Origin: Betaproteobacteria bacterium
Lineage (GTDB): Bacteria > Pseudomonadota > Gammaproteobacteria > Burkholderiales > Casimicrobiaceae
Direction of reading: 5' to 3'
Length of the DNA stretch: 8,104 nucleotides
Assembly (NCBI GenBank): GCA_003153335.1
Contig: PLYG01000063.1
Span: forward strand, 8,078-16,181
A model generated the notes under the pieces. That model made no database searches, was not told the origin of the DNA, and saw only the letters and a list, made by a program, of their open reading frames with translations. Numbering within the stretch: position 1 is the stretch's first letter; each line of letters starts with the position of its first letter. The position numbers and the translations under genes are program-made. Below are positions 1 to 6,587 of the stretch, piece after piece.

Positions 1-288
1 ACCATCCGCATGCATCAGGAGCGTGAGTATCCGGCCCATGTCAGCGGGTCTGCGCTGCGCAATCCGGATTTCGCGGCGATGGCGCGCGCATTCGGGCTGG
101 CCGGCGAGATCGTCACCCGCACCGAAGAGTTCCGGCCGGCGCTGGAGCGCGCACTCGCCGCCGCCGGCTCCACGCTGCTTGAACTCAGAATCGATCCCGA
201 GGCGATCACGCCCCGCACGACCCTGACCGCGCTGCGTGCGCAAGCGCTGGCCAGCCGGAAGCAGCCGCCGCGGTCGCAAATTCTATAA
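1..288 (+). CDS. Thiamine-diphosphate-dependent enzyme, C-terminal end (partial)
   Basis: Only the last 95 residues are visible; the frame is open to the left edge and ends at TAA 286-288. The stretch beginning TIRMHQEREYP, followed by VSG, NPDFAAMARAFG and ending in ELRIDPEAITPR, matches what is known of the C-terminal ThDP-binding domain in the acetolactate synthase/benzoylformate decarboxylase superfamily. There the helix after the cofactor-binding GDG motif precedes an 'NPDF..LA.A.G' segment. The GDG motif and the other two domains lie outside the window, so the substrate cannot be assigned. The tail of about 20 residues after ITPR is basic and probably disordered. It lies 20 nt upstream of ccmI, so co-transcription is possible. 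Superfamily membership is fairly sure; acetolactate synthase activity itself is not shown. Confidence 0.8.
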   Translation, partial: TIRMHQEREYPAHVSGSALRNPDFAAMARAFGLAGEIVTRTEEFRPALERALAAAGSTLLELRIDPEAITPRTTLTALRAQALASRKQPPRSQIL

Positions 289-308
289 CTCTCAGTAACG
301 GCCAAGTC

Positions 309-2000
309 ATGTTCTGGATCCTTGTCAGTCTTTTGGTGCTCATCGCCGTTGCGATCCTTTCGTACCGGTTGTGGCGCAAACCGGCGTCGTCTGCGGTCGA
401 TGAGTCAGTCGATGCGCTCAACGTTTTGCGCGACCAGAGAAACGAGCTCGACGAAGAGGTGGCTGCGGGCCGGATGAGCATGGCTGAGCGCGAGACGCGC
501 ATCGCCGAACTCACGCGCCGCGTGCACGACGAGGGGCTGACCGCGCCCGCAACGCCCGCAGCGGCCGCGCATCCGAAAAGGAGACTCTGGCTCGCCATCG
601 CAATGACAATTCTGATTCCGGCCATTGCGGTACCGGTCTATTTCCTGGTGGGGACGCCGGCGGCGCTGGATCCCGTGGCGCGCGCGCCGAGCGCAGCGCC
701 CTCGTCGCACGGCGACTTCACGCCGGAACAGTTGCGCGCAATGCTGGACCAGCTCAAAGCGCGCCTCGACGCCAAGCCGGACGACGTCACCGGCTGGATG
801 ATGCTGGGACGCGGGTTGCAACTGGTCAATGACTTTGCGGGCAGCGCAGCGGCGTTCGAGAAGGCGGCCGCACTGAATCCCAACGACGCGCAACTGCTCG
901 CCGATTACGCGGATTCATTGGCGATGTCGCGCAATAGCGACTTGTCCGGAAAGCCCTGGGAACTGATCCAGCAGGCATTGCGGGTCAATCCACAGTTGCC
1001 CAAAGCGCTGGCGCTGGCGGCGTCGGCGGAATTTGCGCAAGGCCGCCGCGAATCCGCCAAAGGCTATTGGCAACGGATGCTGGCGGTGATACCGCCGGAC
1101 TCCGAAGACGCCACCGAGATCCGGACCATGATCGCGCAGATCGACGGCAAGGCTGCCGGCGTCGCGCCTCAAGGCGCATCCCCTGCTGCAGCCCCGGCTG
1201 CCACTGCTGGGGGCGCTGCACCCACCGCCGTCGGCAAAGCCGTGACCGGCACCGTCAAGCTCGCACCGGCACTTGCGGCGAAGGTCAGACCGGACGATGT
1301 CCTGTATATATTCGCACGCGCACCGGAAGGCTCCAGGATGCCGCTCGCGATCGTGCGGGTGAAGGCATCCGAGTTGCCGAAGCAGTTCCGGCTCGACGAT
1401 ACACAGGCCATGACCGGCGAGCGCACGCTCTCGTCGATGCCGCAGGTGCGCATCGAAGCGCGCGTATCGAAGTCCGGCGACGTACGGCCCGCGCCCGGTG
1501 ATCTGCGGGGTGAGAGCGCCTTGGTCGCGCCCGGGGCGACGAACGTCGAGATCGTGATCAACGAAGAGATTGCCGGCGTGCCGGGCAGCGCGGCAACTGG
1601 CGCCCCACCCGCCCCTGTCGTATCCACCGGCACGCCCGCCGGAGCGACCGCGAGTGGCAAACCAACAACCGGTAGCGTGCGGTTGGCGCCGGCGCTCGCC
1701 GCGAAGGTAGCGCCCAACGACACCTTGTTCATTTTCGCGCGTGCGGCGGAAGGCCCGCGCATGCCACTCGCGATCCTCCGCCTCAAGGCGTCCGAGTTGC
1801 CCAAGCAGTTCCGTCTGGATGACTCACTCGGGATGGCCGGCGGACCCAAGCTATCGTCCGTGCCGCAGGTTAGGATCGAAGCGCGCATCTCCAAGTCCGG
1901 CGAAGCAGTGCCCAAGCCCGGCGATTTGCGCGGCGAAAGCGCGGTCGTGGCGCCCGGTGCCGGCAACGTCGAGGTCGTCATCGACCGCAGTGTGCCCTGA
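309..2000 (+). CDS. ccmI: Cytochrome c maturation protein CcmI (CycH) with duplicated C-terminal domain
   Basis: 563 residues. CcmI is the membrane chaperone that holds apocytochrome c for haem ligation by the Ccm system. Visible parts: transmembrane helix at about residues 2-19; cytoplasmic helical loop (about 30-76) with the family-typical LRDQRNELDEE and a following arginine-rich helix; second transmembrane helix about 93-114; periplasmic TPR-like helices about 136-275, including GWMMLGRGL and AAFEKAAALNPND; an Ala/Pro linker 281-308; then two copies of the beta-rich CycH-type domain at 309-418 and 450-559, separated by a Gly/Pro/Ala/Thr linker. CcmI proteins are usually around 400 aa with one such domain, so the extra length is explained by the duplication. 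The ATG at 309 gives the canonical N-terminal helix, but no strong Shine-Dalgarno sequence precedes it. No other ccm gene is visible nearby; the upstream neighbour is a ThDP enzyme. Confidence 0.87.
   Translation: MFWILVSLLVLIAVAILSYRLWRKPASSAVDESVDALNVLRDQRNELDEEVAAGRMSMAERETRIAELTRRVHDEGLTAPATPAAAAHPKRRLWLAIAMTILIPAIAVPVYFLVGTPAALDPVARAPSAAPSSHGDFTPEQLRAMLDQLKARLDAKPDDVTGWMMLGRGLQLVNDFAGSAAAFEKAAALNPNDAQLLADYADSLAMSRNSDLSGKPWELIQQALRVNPQLPKALALAASAEFAQGRRESAKGYWQRMLAVIPPDSEDATEIRTMIAQIDGKAAGVAPQGASPAAAPAATAGGAAPTAVGKAVTGTVKLAPALAAKVRPDDVLYIFARAPEGSRMPLAIVRVKASELPKQFRLDDTQAMTGERTLSSMPQVRIEARVSKSGDVRPAPGDLRGESALVAPGATNVEIVINEEIAGVPGSAATGAPPAPVVSTGTPAGATASGKPTTGSVRLAPALAAKVAPNDTLFIFARAAEGPRMPLAILRLKASELPKQFRLDDSLGMAGGPKLSSVPQVRIEARISKSGEAVPKPGDLRGESAVVAPGAGNVEVVIDRSVP
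1233..1562 (+). repeat. CcmI C-terminal domain, copy A (residues 309-418)
   Basis: First of two tandem domain copies within ccmI. It aligns without any gap to copy B at an offset of exactly 141 residues (423 nt). By hand count 81 of 110 residues are identical (about 74 %). Shared landmarks are LAPALAAKV, IFARA, RMPLAI, KASELPKQFRLDD, PQVRIEAR, PGDLRGESA and VAPGA. Confidence 0.9.
1656..1985 (+). repeat. CcmI C-terminal domain, copy B (residues 450-559)
   Basis: Second tandem copy, ending four residues before the C-terminus. The 13-residue stretch KASELPKQFRLDD is identical in both copies, yet 6 of its 13 codons differ synonymously. This shows an old duplication held by selection on the protein rather than a recent or assembly-generated repeat. 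Copy B keeps the PND-L-IFARAAEGPRMPLA pattern that I associate with single-copy CcmI proteins. Confidence 0.9.
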
Positions 2001-2170
2001 GAGCGAGACAGCGCGCGCTAACCGCAAGTTCGTCACGCGAAGATAACTCTTTCCGGGTCAACTCACCCGTCTGCCTGAACGCGCGCGTACCGTTGACCGC
2101 CGCTTTGGCGACGATCGCGGGAAGGACTGCGCCAATATCCGACATTGGTTCGGTGACGTACAGTGCTCGC

Positions 2171-2178
2171 AAAGGAGG
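2171..2178 (+). promoter_or_regulatory. Strong ribosome binding site for the 53-aa gene
   Basis: AAAGGAGG lies 5 nt before the ATG at 2184. It is a near-perfect anti-Shine-Dalgarno match and selects 2184 over the in-frame GTG at 2163, which lies upstream of it. Confidence 0.8.
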
Positions 2179-2183
2179 AAGCG

Positions 2184-2345
2184 ATGCAGGGAAGCGCAGG
2201 CAAACGTTTAACGGCGAAAAAGTTTCTCGAGGACGCCGGCGAGCAGGTCGCGATCAGGAAAGGTGCTGCGCTCGGGCGTTCCATCGACGCCGAGTATGAT
2301 GCAATGGGAAAATTGGCAAAGGCGCTGAATCTGACGCCACAGTAG
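2184..2345 (+). CDS. Small hypothetical protein, 53 aa
   Basis: I do not recognise the family. The protein begins MQGSAGKRLTAKKFLEDAGE and ends KLAKALNLTPQ. It is charged, alanine/lysine-rich and soluble, with no signal peptide, transmembrane segment or cysteine. The pattern suggests two or three amphipathic helices, about residues 8-34 and 36-50. The start at ATG 2184 is chosen because AAAGGAGG sits 5 nt upstream; the GTG at 2163 would place the ribosome site inside the coding sequence. The gene stands 183 nt after ccmI and 105 nt before the secretion ATPase, on the same strand, so it may be the first gene of that transcript. A link to ATPase function or regulation is only suggested by position. 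The reading frame could be spurious given its length, but the ribosome site argues otherwise. Confidence 0.6.
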   Translation: MQGSAGKRLTAKKFLEDAGEQVAIRKGAALGRSIDAEYDAMGKLAKALNLTPQ

Positions 2346-2438
2346 TCGACGGCTATGGGCCTGGTCCGCGCCGCGGTCGGCCAGCACCGTTCACCGCAGG
2401 GCCGGGGTCGCAGCGTAGCGCGGGGCTCCCACTGAAAA

Positions 2439-2446
2439 GAGGAGAA
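2439..2446 (+). promoter_or_regulatory. Ribosome binding site of the GspE/PilB-like ATPase
   Basis: GAGGAGAA contains GGAG (2441-2444), 6 nt before ATG 2451. This favours ATG 2451 over the TTG at 2448 directly in front of it. Confidence 0.7.
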
Positions 2447-2450
2447 GTTG

Positions 2451-4904
2451 ATGGAAACGTTATTCGACTGGCCGACCCCACCGTACTTCACGTTTGCACC
2501 AGGAAGCAACAAAACCGGCCCGGAAGCTTGTCTGATCTACCTGCTCAACGGGAGCAAGGCGCTGGGCAATCTGATCCGTTTTTCGCCTGATGAATCGAGC
2601 ATCGTTTTCCAGCCTACCCGAAGCGAGACCAACGAGACGATCGGTCTCGACCAGATAAAGAGCGTGCGGCTGGTGCGGCCGCTGGTCCTGCGGCGGGAAG
2701 AAATTGCACTCGAAGCGCGCGCCCAGGAGTTGTTTCCTCCGTCCGAGCGGCAGACCTACACGGTGAGATTTTCCGACAACCAGATTATGGAGGGAGACAC
2801 CGTTGGCTATGTCAACCGCAGCAAGGGTCTCTACTTGTTTTTGCCCGCCGAGGACGAAAAAATCGTACGCTGCTTCATACCGCAGCAGGCGGTCAGCAGC
2901 TACCGGATCGGCCGGCTGATCGGCGAAATGCTGGTCGAGGAGAAGCTGGCAAGCAAGGACGAGGTGGAAGTCGCGCTGGAGCGGCAGCGCCAATTGCGCG
3001 GGCAACGCATCGGCGACTACCTGGCGGAGAACGAGATCGTCTCGCGCGAGCAGCTCGCGCTGGCGATCCGGCACCAGGAGAGCCGGCCGATTCTCAGGCT
3101 GGGCGAGGCGCTGCAGCAACTCGATCTGCTAACGCAAGGACAGCTGGAAGCTGCGCTGGCGAAGCAACAGCAGAACCGCAAGCTGCCGTTGGGCCAAATC
3201 CTGATCGATATGGGCGTGATTGACGAGCGCACGCTGCAAGGCGTGCTGGCGAAAAAGCTGGGTATTCCCTACGTCAGCCTGCCCAAATTCAATTTCGATC
3301 CCAATGCAATCAGGCTGGTCAAGGCTTCGACGGCGCACAAGCAGGTGCTGATGCCGCTGTGCCTCCAGGACAACGCACTGGTGGTTGCCTTCGAGAATCC
3401 GCTCAACACGCCGGCAATCGAGGAGCTGCGCTTTCTGACGCAGTTGAAAATAGTGCCGGCAATGGCCTCGCGCAAGGACATCCTTGCGGCCGTCGGCCAG
3501 TACTACGACGCCTATGGCGCGTCCGAGCGGCTCAAGGAAATGTTCAACGAGCAAAACGGCCGATATGAATACGAAATTCATCAGACCGCCGGTGCCGATG
3601 CGCAGATCAACGAGCTCGCCTCGAAGCTGTCAGAGCAAGACGTCGGCATGGAGGTGATCGAGGCGCCGGTCCCGGAGTCCGACAACGTGCTGGTGCAACT
3701 GGTCAACAAGATGATCCTGGACGCCTACCACGGCGGCGTCTCCGACATCCACGTCGAGACTTTACCCGGGAAGCAGAACACACGGGTCCGGTTTCGCAAG
3801 GACGGAACGCTGGTCGATTACCTCGAGATCCCGCCCAATTTCCGCAATGCGGTCATTTCGCGTATCAAGATCATGGCGCAACTGGACATCTCCGAGCGGC
3901 GCAAACCCCAGGACGGCAAGGTCGACTTCCAGCAGTTCGGCCCGGCAAAGATCGAACTGCGCATCGCGACCATTCCCACCGCCAATGGCCTGGAAGACAT
4001 CGTCATCCGTGTACTGACTTCCGCGAAGCCCATCCCGTTGGACAAGCTGGGTTTGGCGCCCGATATACTATCTGTGCTGAAATCGGTCGTGCAACGGCCC
4101 TACGGGTTGATTCTCGTTTGCGGACCGACCGGCTCGGGCAAGACCACCACGCTGCATTCCTTGCTCGGCTACATCAACACGCCGGGCCGCAAGATCTGGA
4201 CCGCGGAAGACCCGATCGAAATCACCCAGGCCGGGCTGCGGCAAGTCCAGGTCAATGCCAAGATTGGCTGGACTTTCGCCAGCGCGATGCGCAGCTTTTT
4301 GCGCGCCGATCCGGACGTAATCATGGTCGGCGAAATGCGCGACGAGGAAACCGCCAAGGTCGGCATCGAAGCGTCGCTTACCGGCCATTTGGTGCTGTCG
4401 ACGCTGCACACCAACAGCGCGCCGGAGAGTGTGATACGGCTTCTCGATCTCGGCATGGATCCGTTCAATTTCGCTGACTCGTTGCTCGTCGTGCTGGCGC
4501 AGCGCCTGGCGAAGGCGCTGTGCGCCAGATGCAAGCAGGCTTATCAAGCAGAACCGGCGGAGATCGAGGAACTGGCCGCCGAGTTTTGCGTCGACACCGA
4601 ATTTGATCCCGCCGCGATCATCAGGCAGTGGAAACAGGAATACGCCCGTGACGATGGTTTCACGCTTTATCGGGCGACCGGCTGCGACGACTGCAGCCAC
4701 ACCGGCTACAAGGGCCGACTTGGGTTGCACGAGTTGCTCTCGGTCACGCCGCGGATCAAGCGCATGATCCAGACGCGCGCGCCGATAAGTGAGCTGCTGC
4801 CAGCCGCCTTCTCCGGTGGCATGCGTACCCTCAAGCAAGACGGGCTCGCAAAAGTCTTGCAGGGTCGCACCGATGTGATCCAGGTCCGTGCGGTATGTGT
4901 CTGA
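2451..4904 (+). CDS. GspE/PulE/PilB-family type II secretion/type IV pilus ATPase with extended N-terminus
   Basis: 817 residues, longer than typical GspE (about 500) or PilB (about 570). These hexameric cytoplasmic ATPases drive pilus or pseudopilus assembly. Order of parts: two beta-rich segments, about 26-80 and 103-154, that look like small barrel or PilZ/Lsm-like units; four 30-residue MshEN-like repeats starting at 156, 186, 216 and 246; the rest of the GspE N-domain to about 350; a linker; the ATPase core from about 410. Core motifs: Walker A GPTGSGKTTT 558-567 (Lys564), Asp box AEDPIE 585-590, Walker B DPDVIMVGE 620-628 (Glu628), His box TGHLVLSTLHTN 644-655, and a zinc-type tetracysteine C691-x2-C694 and C745-x2-C748. 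All catalytic motifs are intact, so it should be an active ATPase. The C-terminus, LKQDGLAKVLQGRTD, is also family-typical. No other pilus or secretion gene is in the window, so GspE versus PilB versus orphan motor cannot be settled. Confidence 0.9.
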   Translation: METLFDWPTPPYFTFAPGSNKTGPEACLIYLLNGSKALGNLIRFSPDESSIVFQPTRSETNETIGLDQIKSVRLVRPLVLRREEIALEARAQELFPPSERQTYTVRFSDNQIMEGDTVGYVNRSKGLYLFLPAEDEKIVRCFIPQQAVSSYRIGRLIGEMLVEEKLASKDEVEVALERQRQLRGQRIGDYLAENEIVSREQLALAIRHQESRPILRLGEALQQLDLLTQGQLEAALAKQQQNRKLPLGQILIDMGVIDERTLQGVLAKKLGIPYVSLPKFNFDPNAIRLVKASTAHKQVLMPLCLQDNALVVAFENPLNTPAIEELRFLTQLKIVPAMASRKDILAAVGQYYDAYGASERLKEMFNEQNGRYEYEIHQTAGADAQINELASKLSEQDVGMEVIEAPVPESDNVLVQLVNKMILDAYHGGVSDIHVETLPGKQNTRVRFRKDGTLVDYLEIPPNFRNAVISRIKIMAQLDISERRKPQDGKVDFQQFGPAKIELRIATIPTANGLEDIVIRVLTSAKPIPLDKLGLAPDILSVLKSVVQRPYGLILVCGPTGSGKTTTLHSLLGYINTPGRKIWTAEDPIEITQAGLRQVQVNAKIGWTFASAMRSFLRADPDVIMVGEMRDEETAKVGIEASLTGHLVLSTLHTNSAPESVIRLLDLGMDPFNFADSLLVVLAQRLAKALCARCKQAYQAEPAEIEELAAEFCVDTEFDPAAIIRQWKQEYARDDGFTLYRATGCDDCSHTGYKGRLGLHELLSVTPRIKRMIQTRAPISELLPAAFSGGMRTLKQDGLAKVLQGRTDVIQVRAVCV
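2916..3257 (+). repeat. Four 30-residue MshEN-like repeats in the ATPase N-domain
   Basis: Protein-level repeats begin at residues 156 (LIGEML), 186 (RIGDYL), 216 (RLGEAL) and 246 (PLGQIL). Each follows the pattern x-L/I-G-x-x-L, then L/I/V pairs, then L/V-x-x-x-L/I-x-x-Q/K over 24 residues, with exact 30-residue spacing. This resembles the half-motif of MshEN c-di-GMP-binding domains. The glycine expected at motif position 10 is Lys165, Glu195, Asp225 and, only in the last repeat, Gly255. Ligand binding is therefore uncertain. Confidence 0.7.
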
Positions 4905-5007
4905 CTCTCTTGGCTCCCTGTGCCGCAAAGGGGACGGACGGAAGGACTGCTATCATTTGCCTTTGCTCCATCCGCACGCTGACGCAAGTCTGGCATTCAT
5001 TATCTTC

Positions 5008-5013
5008 AGGAGA
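5008..5013 (+). promoter_or_regulatory. Ribosome binding site that decides a TTG start
   Basis: AGGAGA, with GGAG at 5009-5012, lies 6 nt before TTG 5019. An in-frame TGA at 4980-4982 blocks upstream extension, and no ATG or GTG lies in between. The next in-frame ATG would remove the signal peptide. Confidence 0.75.
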
Positions 5014-5018
5014 CGAGC

Positions 5019-6032
5019 TTGAACCCATTGCGCTTCACTACCACCCTCCTGGCGTTCCTGTCCGTAGCACTCGCCGCCATCGCGCCCGCGGCGCACGCCC
5101 AGGAGATCAAGATCAGCCGCCAGTTCGGATTGCCCTACATACCGCTGGTAGTCATGGAGCAGCAGCAACTGATCGAGAAGCACGCCAAGCAACTCGGCGT
5201 GGGCGACGTCAAGACGAAATGGTCGACTGTCGGAACCAGCACGGCGACGCTCGACGGATTGCTCTCGGGCAGCATCGACTTCGCCTCGGCCGGCATCACC
5301 GTGGTCCTGACGCTGTGGGACAAGACGGTGGGCACGCAAAACGAAATCATGGCGATCTCGGGCATCTCGTCGTTTCCGTATCCGCTGGTCACCAACAACC
5401 CGAAAGTGAAAACGCTCAAGGACTTCGGGCCCAACGATCGCATCGCGGTGCCGGCGGTCAAGGTGTCGGTCCAGGCGATCGTGCTGCAGATGGCGGCGGC
5501 GAAGGAATTCGGCGCCGACAAGCGCACCGTGCTCGACGCCCAGACCGTGTCGCTGTCGCACCCCGACGCGGCCATCGCCGTCATCAGCAAGCGCAGCGAA
5601 ATCAATTCGCACTTCAGTTACCCGCCATACAGCCAGCAGGAGCTGAAGACGCCGGGCGTGTATACGGTGCTCTGGGCCAATGATGTCACTAACGGTCCCG
5701 CGACGACCATCGAGGTGGTCACGTCCAGACGCCTGCTCAAAGAGAATCCGAAGTGGGTCGATGCCTTTCTCGCCGCGCAGGAGGAAGCCAACGCCTTCAT
5801 CGCCGCCAAACCGCGCGAGGCGGCGCAGCTCTACCTCGCTGCCACGAAAGAGAAGATGACCGTCGACGAACTCGCCGAGATACTGGCCGATCCGCAGGTG
5901 CGCATCAGCACCACGCCGTTCAATACCATGCTGTTCGCGAACTACATGAAGGAATCGGGCTCGATCAAGAAAACGCCCGCGAGCTGGAAGGACTATTTCT
6001 TTCCGGTCGCGCACAAGCTGCCCGGGGGCTGA
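5019..6032 (+). CDS. Periplasmic substrate-binding protein, NitT/TauT (NMT1/SsuA-like) ABC transporter family
   Basis: 337 residues, the usual length for the family. It starts at TTG 5019. The first 27 residues form a signal peptide: basic MNPLR, hydrophobic core TLLAFLSVALAAIA, and AHA before the likely cleavage at Gln28. The mature protein opens with IKISRQFGLPYIPLVVME and continues with WSTVGTSTATLDGLLSGSIDFASAG. That is the fold pattern of COG0715-type binding proteins for nitrate, sulfonate, taurine or thiamine precursors: 'ligand mimics', then a count of subsites by 'L.sG.iD.a'. Further family-like parts are the NPKVKTLKDF segment, which begins the second lobe, and a late ETNAF-like helix (EEANAFIAAKP). 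The substrate cannot be read from the sequence. No permease or ATPase partner follows: the next gene is an XDH-like enzyme 606 nt away. The upstream neighbour is a secretion ATPase, so this looks like an orphan binding protein unless partners lie outside the window. Confidence 0.85.
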   Translation: MNPLRFTTTLLAFLSVALAAIAPAAHAQEIKISRQFGLPYIPLVVMEQQQLIEKHAKQLGVGDVKTKWSTVGTSTATLDGLLSGSIDFASAGITVVLTLWDKTVGTQNEIMAISGISSFPYPLVTNNPKVKTLKDFGPNDRIAVPAVKVSVQAIVLQMAAAKEFGADKRTVLDAQTVSLSHPDAAIAVISKRSEINSHFSYPPYSQQELKTPGVYTVLWANDVTNGPATTIEVVTSRRLLKENPKWVDAFLAAQEEANAFIAAKPREAAQLYLAATKEKMTVDELAEILADPQVRISTTPFNTMLFANYMKESGSIKKTPASWKDYFFPVAHKLPGG

Positions 6033-6061
6033 GGCGAGCCGCCGCGCGCCTCCCGGGCATC

Positions 6062-6075
6062 GCCGCAATTGCGGC
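6062..6075. repeat. Perfect 14-nt palindrome GCCGCAATTGCGGC
   Basis: It lies 30 nt after the stop of the substrate-binding protein gene. It could fold as a 5-bp GC stem with an AATT loop, or serve as a dimeric protein site. No T-run follows, so a standard intrinsic terminator is unlikely. A second palindrome, CCGGCGCCGG (6084-6093), follows closely. Confidence 0.6.
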
Positions 6076-6110
6076 ATTCGACTCCGGCGCCGGCCAGACA
6101 GGCTGCTCCG

Positions 6111-6131
6111 ATATGCGCGATGGCGGCATAT
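6111..6131. repeat. Inverted repeat ATATGC/GCATAT
   Basis: Arms 6111-6116 and 6126-6131 with a 9-nt loop, followed by TTGGG. It might act as a weak transcript end for the binding-protein gene, but the stem is short and the T-run minimal. Confidence 0.35.
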
Positions 6132-6151
6132 TTGGGTACCTGGGCCGTGCG

Positions 6152-6168
6152 GCGGGCTGGAAGCCTGC
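6152..6168. repeat. REP-like hairpin GCGGGCT-GGA-AGCCTGC
   Basis: A seven-pair stem (one G-T wobble) with a GGA loop. The 'GGCTGGAAGCC' core is, from memory, a common element of repetitive extragenic palindromes in gamma- and betaproteobacteria. Only one copy is seen in this window, so repeat status in the genome is inference. Confidence 0.4.
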
Positions 6169-6290
6169 GGTCACCGTCCCCAAAAATCTGCGCTTGGTCT
6201 GGCAGCTCGATGTGACGACCACGAACGCCCGCGTGTAGGCGGAGAACAAGGCTCCCCATCCCGGTTTTCCACGTGCGGTCGTTCCACTTA

Positions 6291-6310
6291 TTGGCGGCTG
6301 CAGGCGCCAA
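6291..6310. repeat. Inverted repeat TTGGCG/CGCCAA
   Basis: Arms 6291-6296 and 6305-6310 with an 8-nt loop. It overlaps a short direct repeat GGCTGCA at 6295-6301 and 6312-6318. Function unknown. Confidence 0.4.
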
Positions 6311-6360
6311 TGGCTGCAATCGACCCACAGCAGACGTTCAAGCGTGCAGGCAGACCCACC

Positions 6361-6387
6361 AAAAACAAGCCCCGCCGAAGCGGGGTC
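6361..6387 (-). terminator. Intrinsic terminator oriented for minus-strand transcription
   Basis: On the minus strand, CCCCGC-TTCG-GCGGGG forms a 6-bp all-GC stem closed by a UUCG tetraloop (6385-6370), followed by CTTGTTTTT (6369-6361). This is a textbook intrinsic terminator. Read on the + strand it is preceded by A5 and followed by TCTGTGTG, so it should work poorly for the upstream + strand gene. No minus-strand gene is recognised upstream of it. Confidence 0.65.
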
Positions 6388-6555
6388 TGTGTGAGGCTGA
6401 GTGTTGCGCAACTTGCAGTTTCTTACGTCGTCCGACCCAACCCAGCAATAACTGGCACAGAAAAAAGCAGTCAGGTCATAGGATTCGCGCAGCCTCAACC
6501 TGGTCCAGGATAACCCGATGCCAGGTCGCGGCTGTGTGGTATGAGCTAACCAGTA

Positions 6556-6587
6556 TTACGCCAGCAGGCAACAATCTGCGGCATAAT
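6556..6587 (+). promoter_or_regulatory. Possible weak sigma-70-type promoter before the XDH-like gene
   Basis: CATAAT (6582-6587) matches 5 of 6 bases of the -10 consensus. The only -35 candidate, TTACGC (6556-6561), is poor and the 20-nt spacing is too long. If used, the leader would be about 45 nt. Confidence 0.22.

Noticed and set aside
1978..2172. Minus-strand frame (64 codons, TTG start) between ccmI and the 53-aa gene
   Set aside because: It has no ribosome site, starts at TTG, overlaps the end of ccmI and matches no family I recognise. The segment reading DIGAVLPAIVAKAAVNG looks protein-like but is not enough.
2346..2438. GC-rich spacer before the ATPase examined for a riboswitch or hairpin
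   Set aside because: Only scattered short complementary runs are present; no conserved riboswitch core or terminator stem could be supported.
4068..4928. 286-codon minus-strand frame opposite the ATPase core
   Set aside because: It is the antisense shadow of the Walker and His box region; no motifs of its own.
4905..5018. Possible promoter or terminator between the ATPase and the binding-protein gene
   Set aside because: -10-like words (TATCAT, TATCTT) lack a -35 at acceptable spacing, and no GC stem with a T-run follows the ATPase stop.
4953..6077. 374-codon minus-strand frame opposite the binding-protein gene
   Set aside because: It is Arg/His/Asp-rich and low-complexity, typical of the antisense of a GC-rich gene. 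The + strand frame has a signal peptide and family motifs.
5965..6498. 177-codon minus-strand frame across the spacer
   Set aside because: It runs through the terminator stem and the palindromes, has no ribosome site and has repeat-like composition.
6470..6560. tRNA-like words on the minus strand (TAGCTCA and GCGAATCC)
   Set aside because: No cloverleaf can be folded: the acceptor arms do not pair and the anticodon arm is missing.
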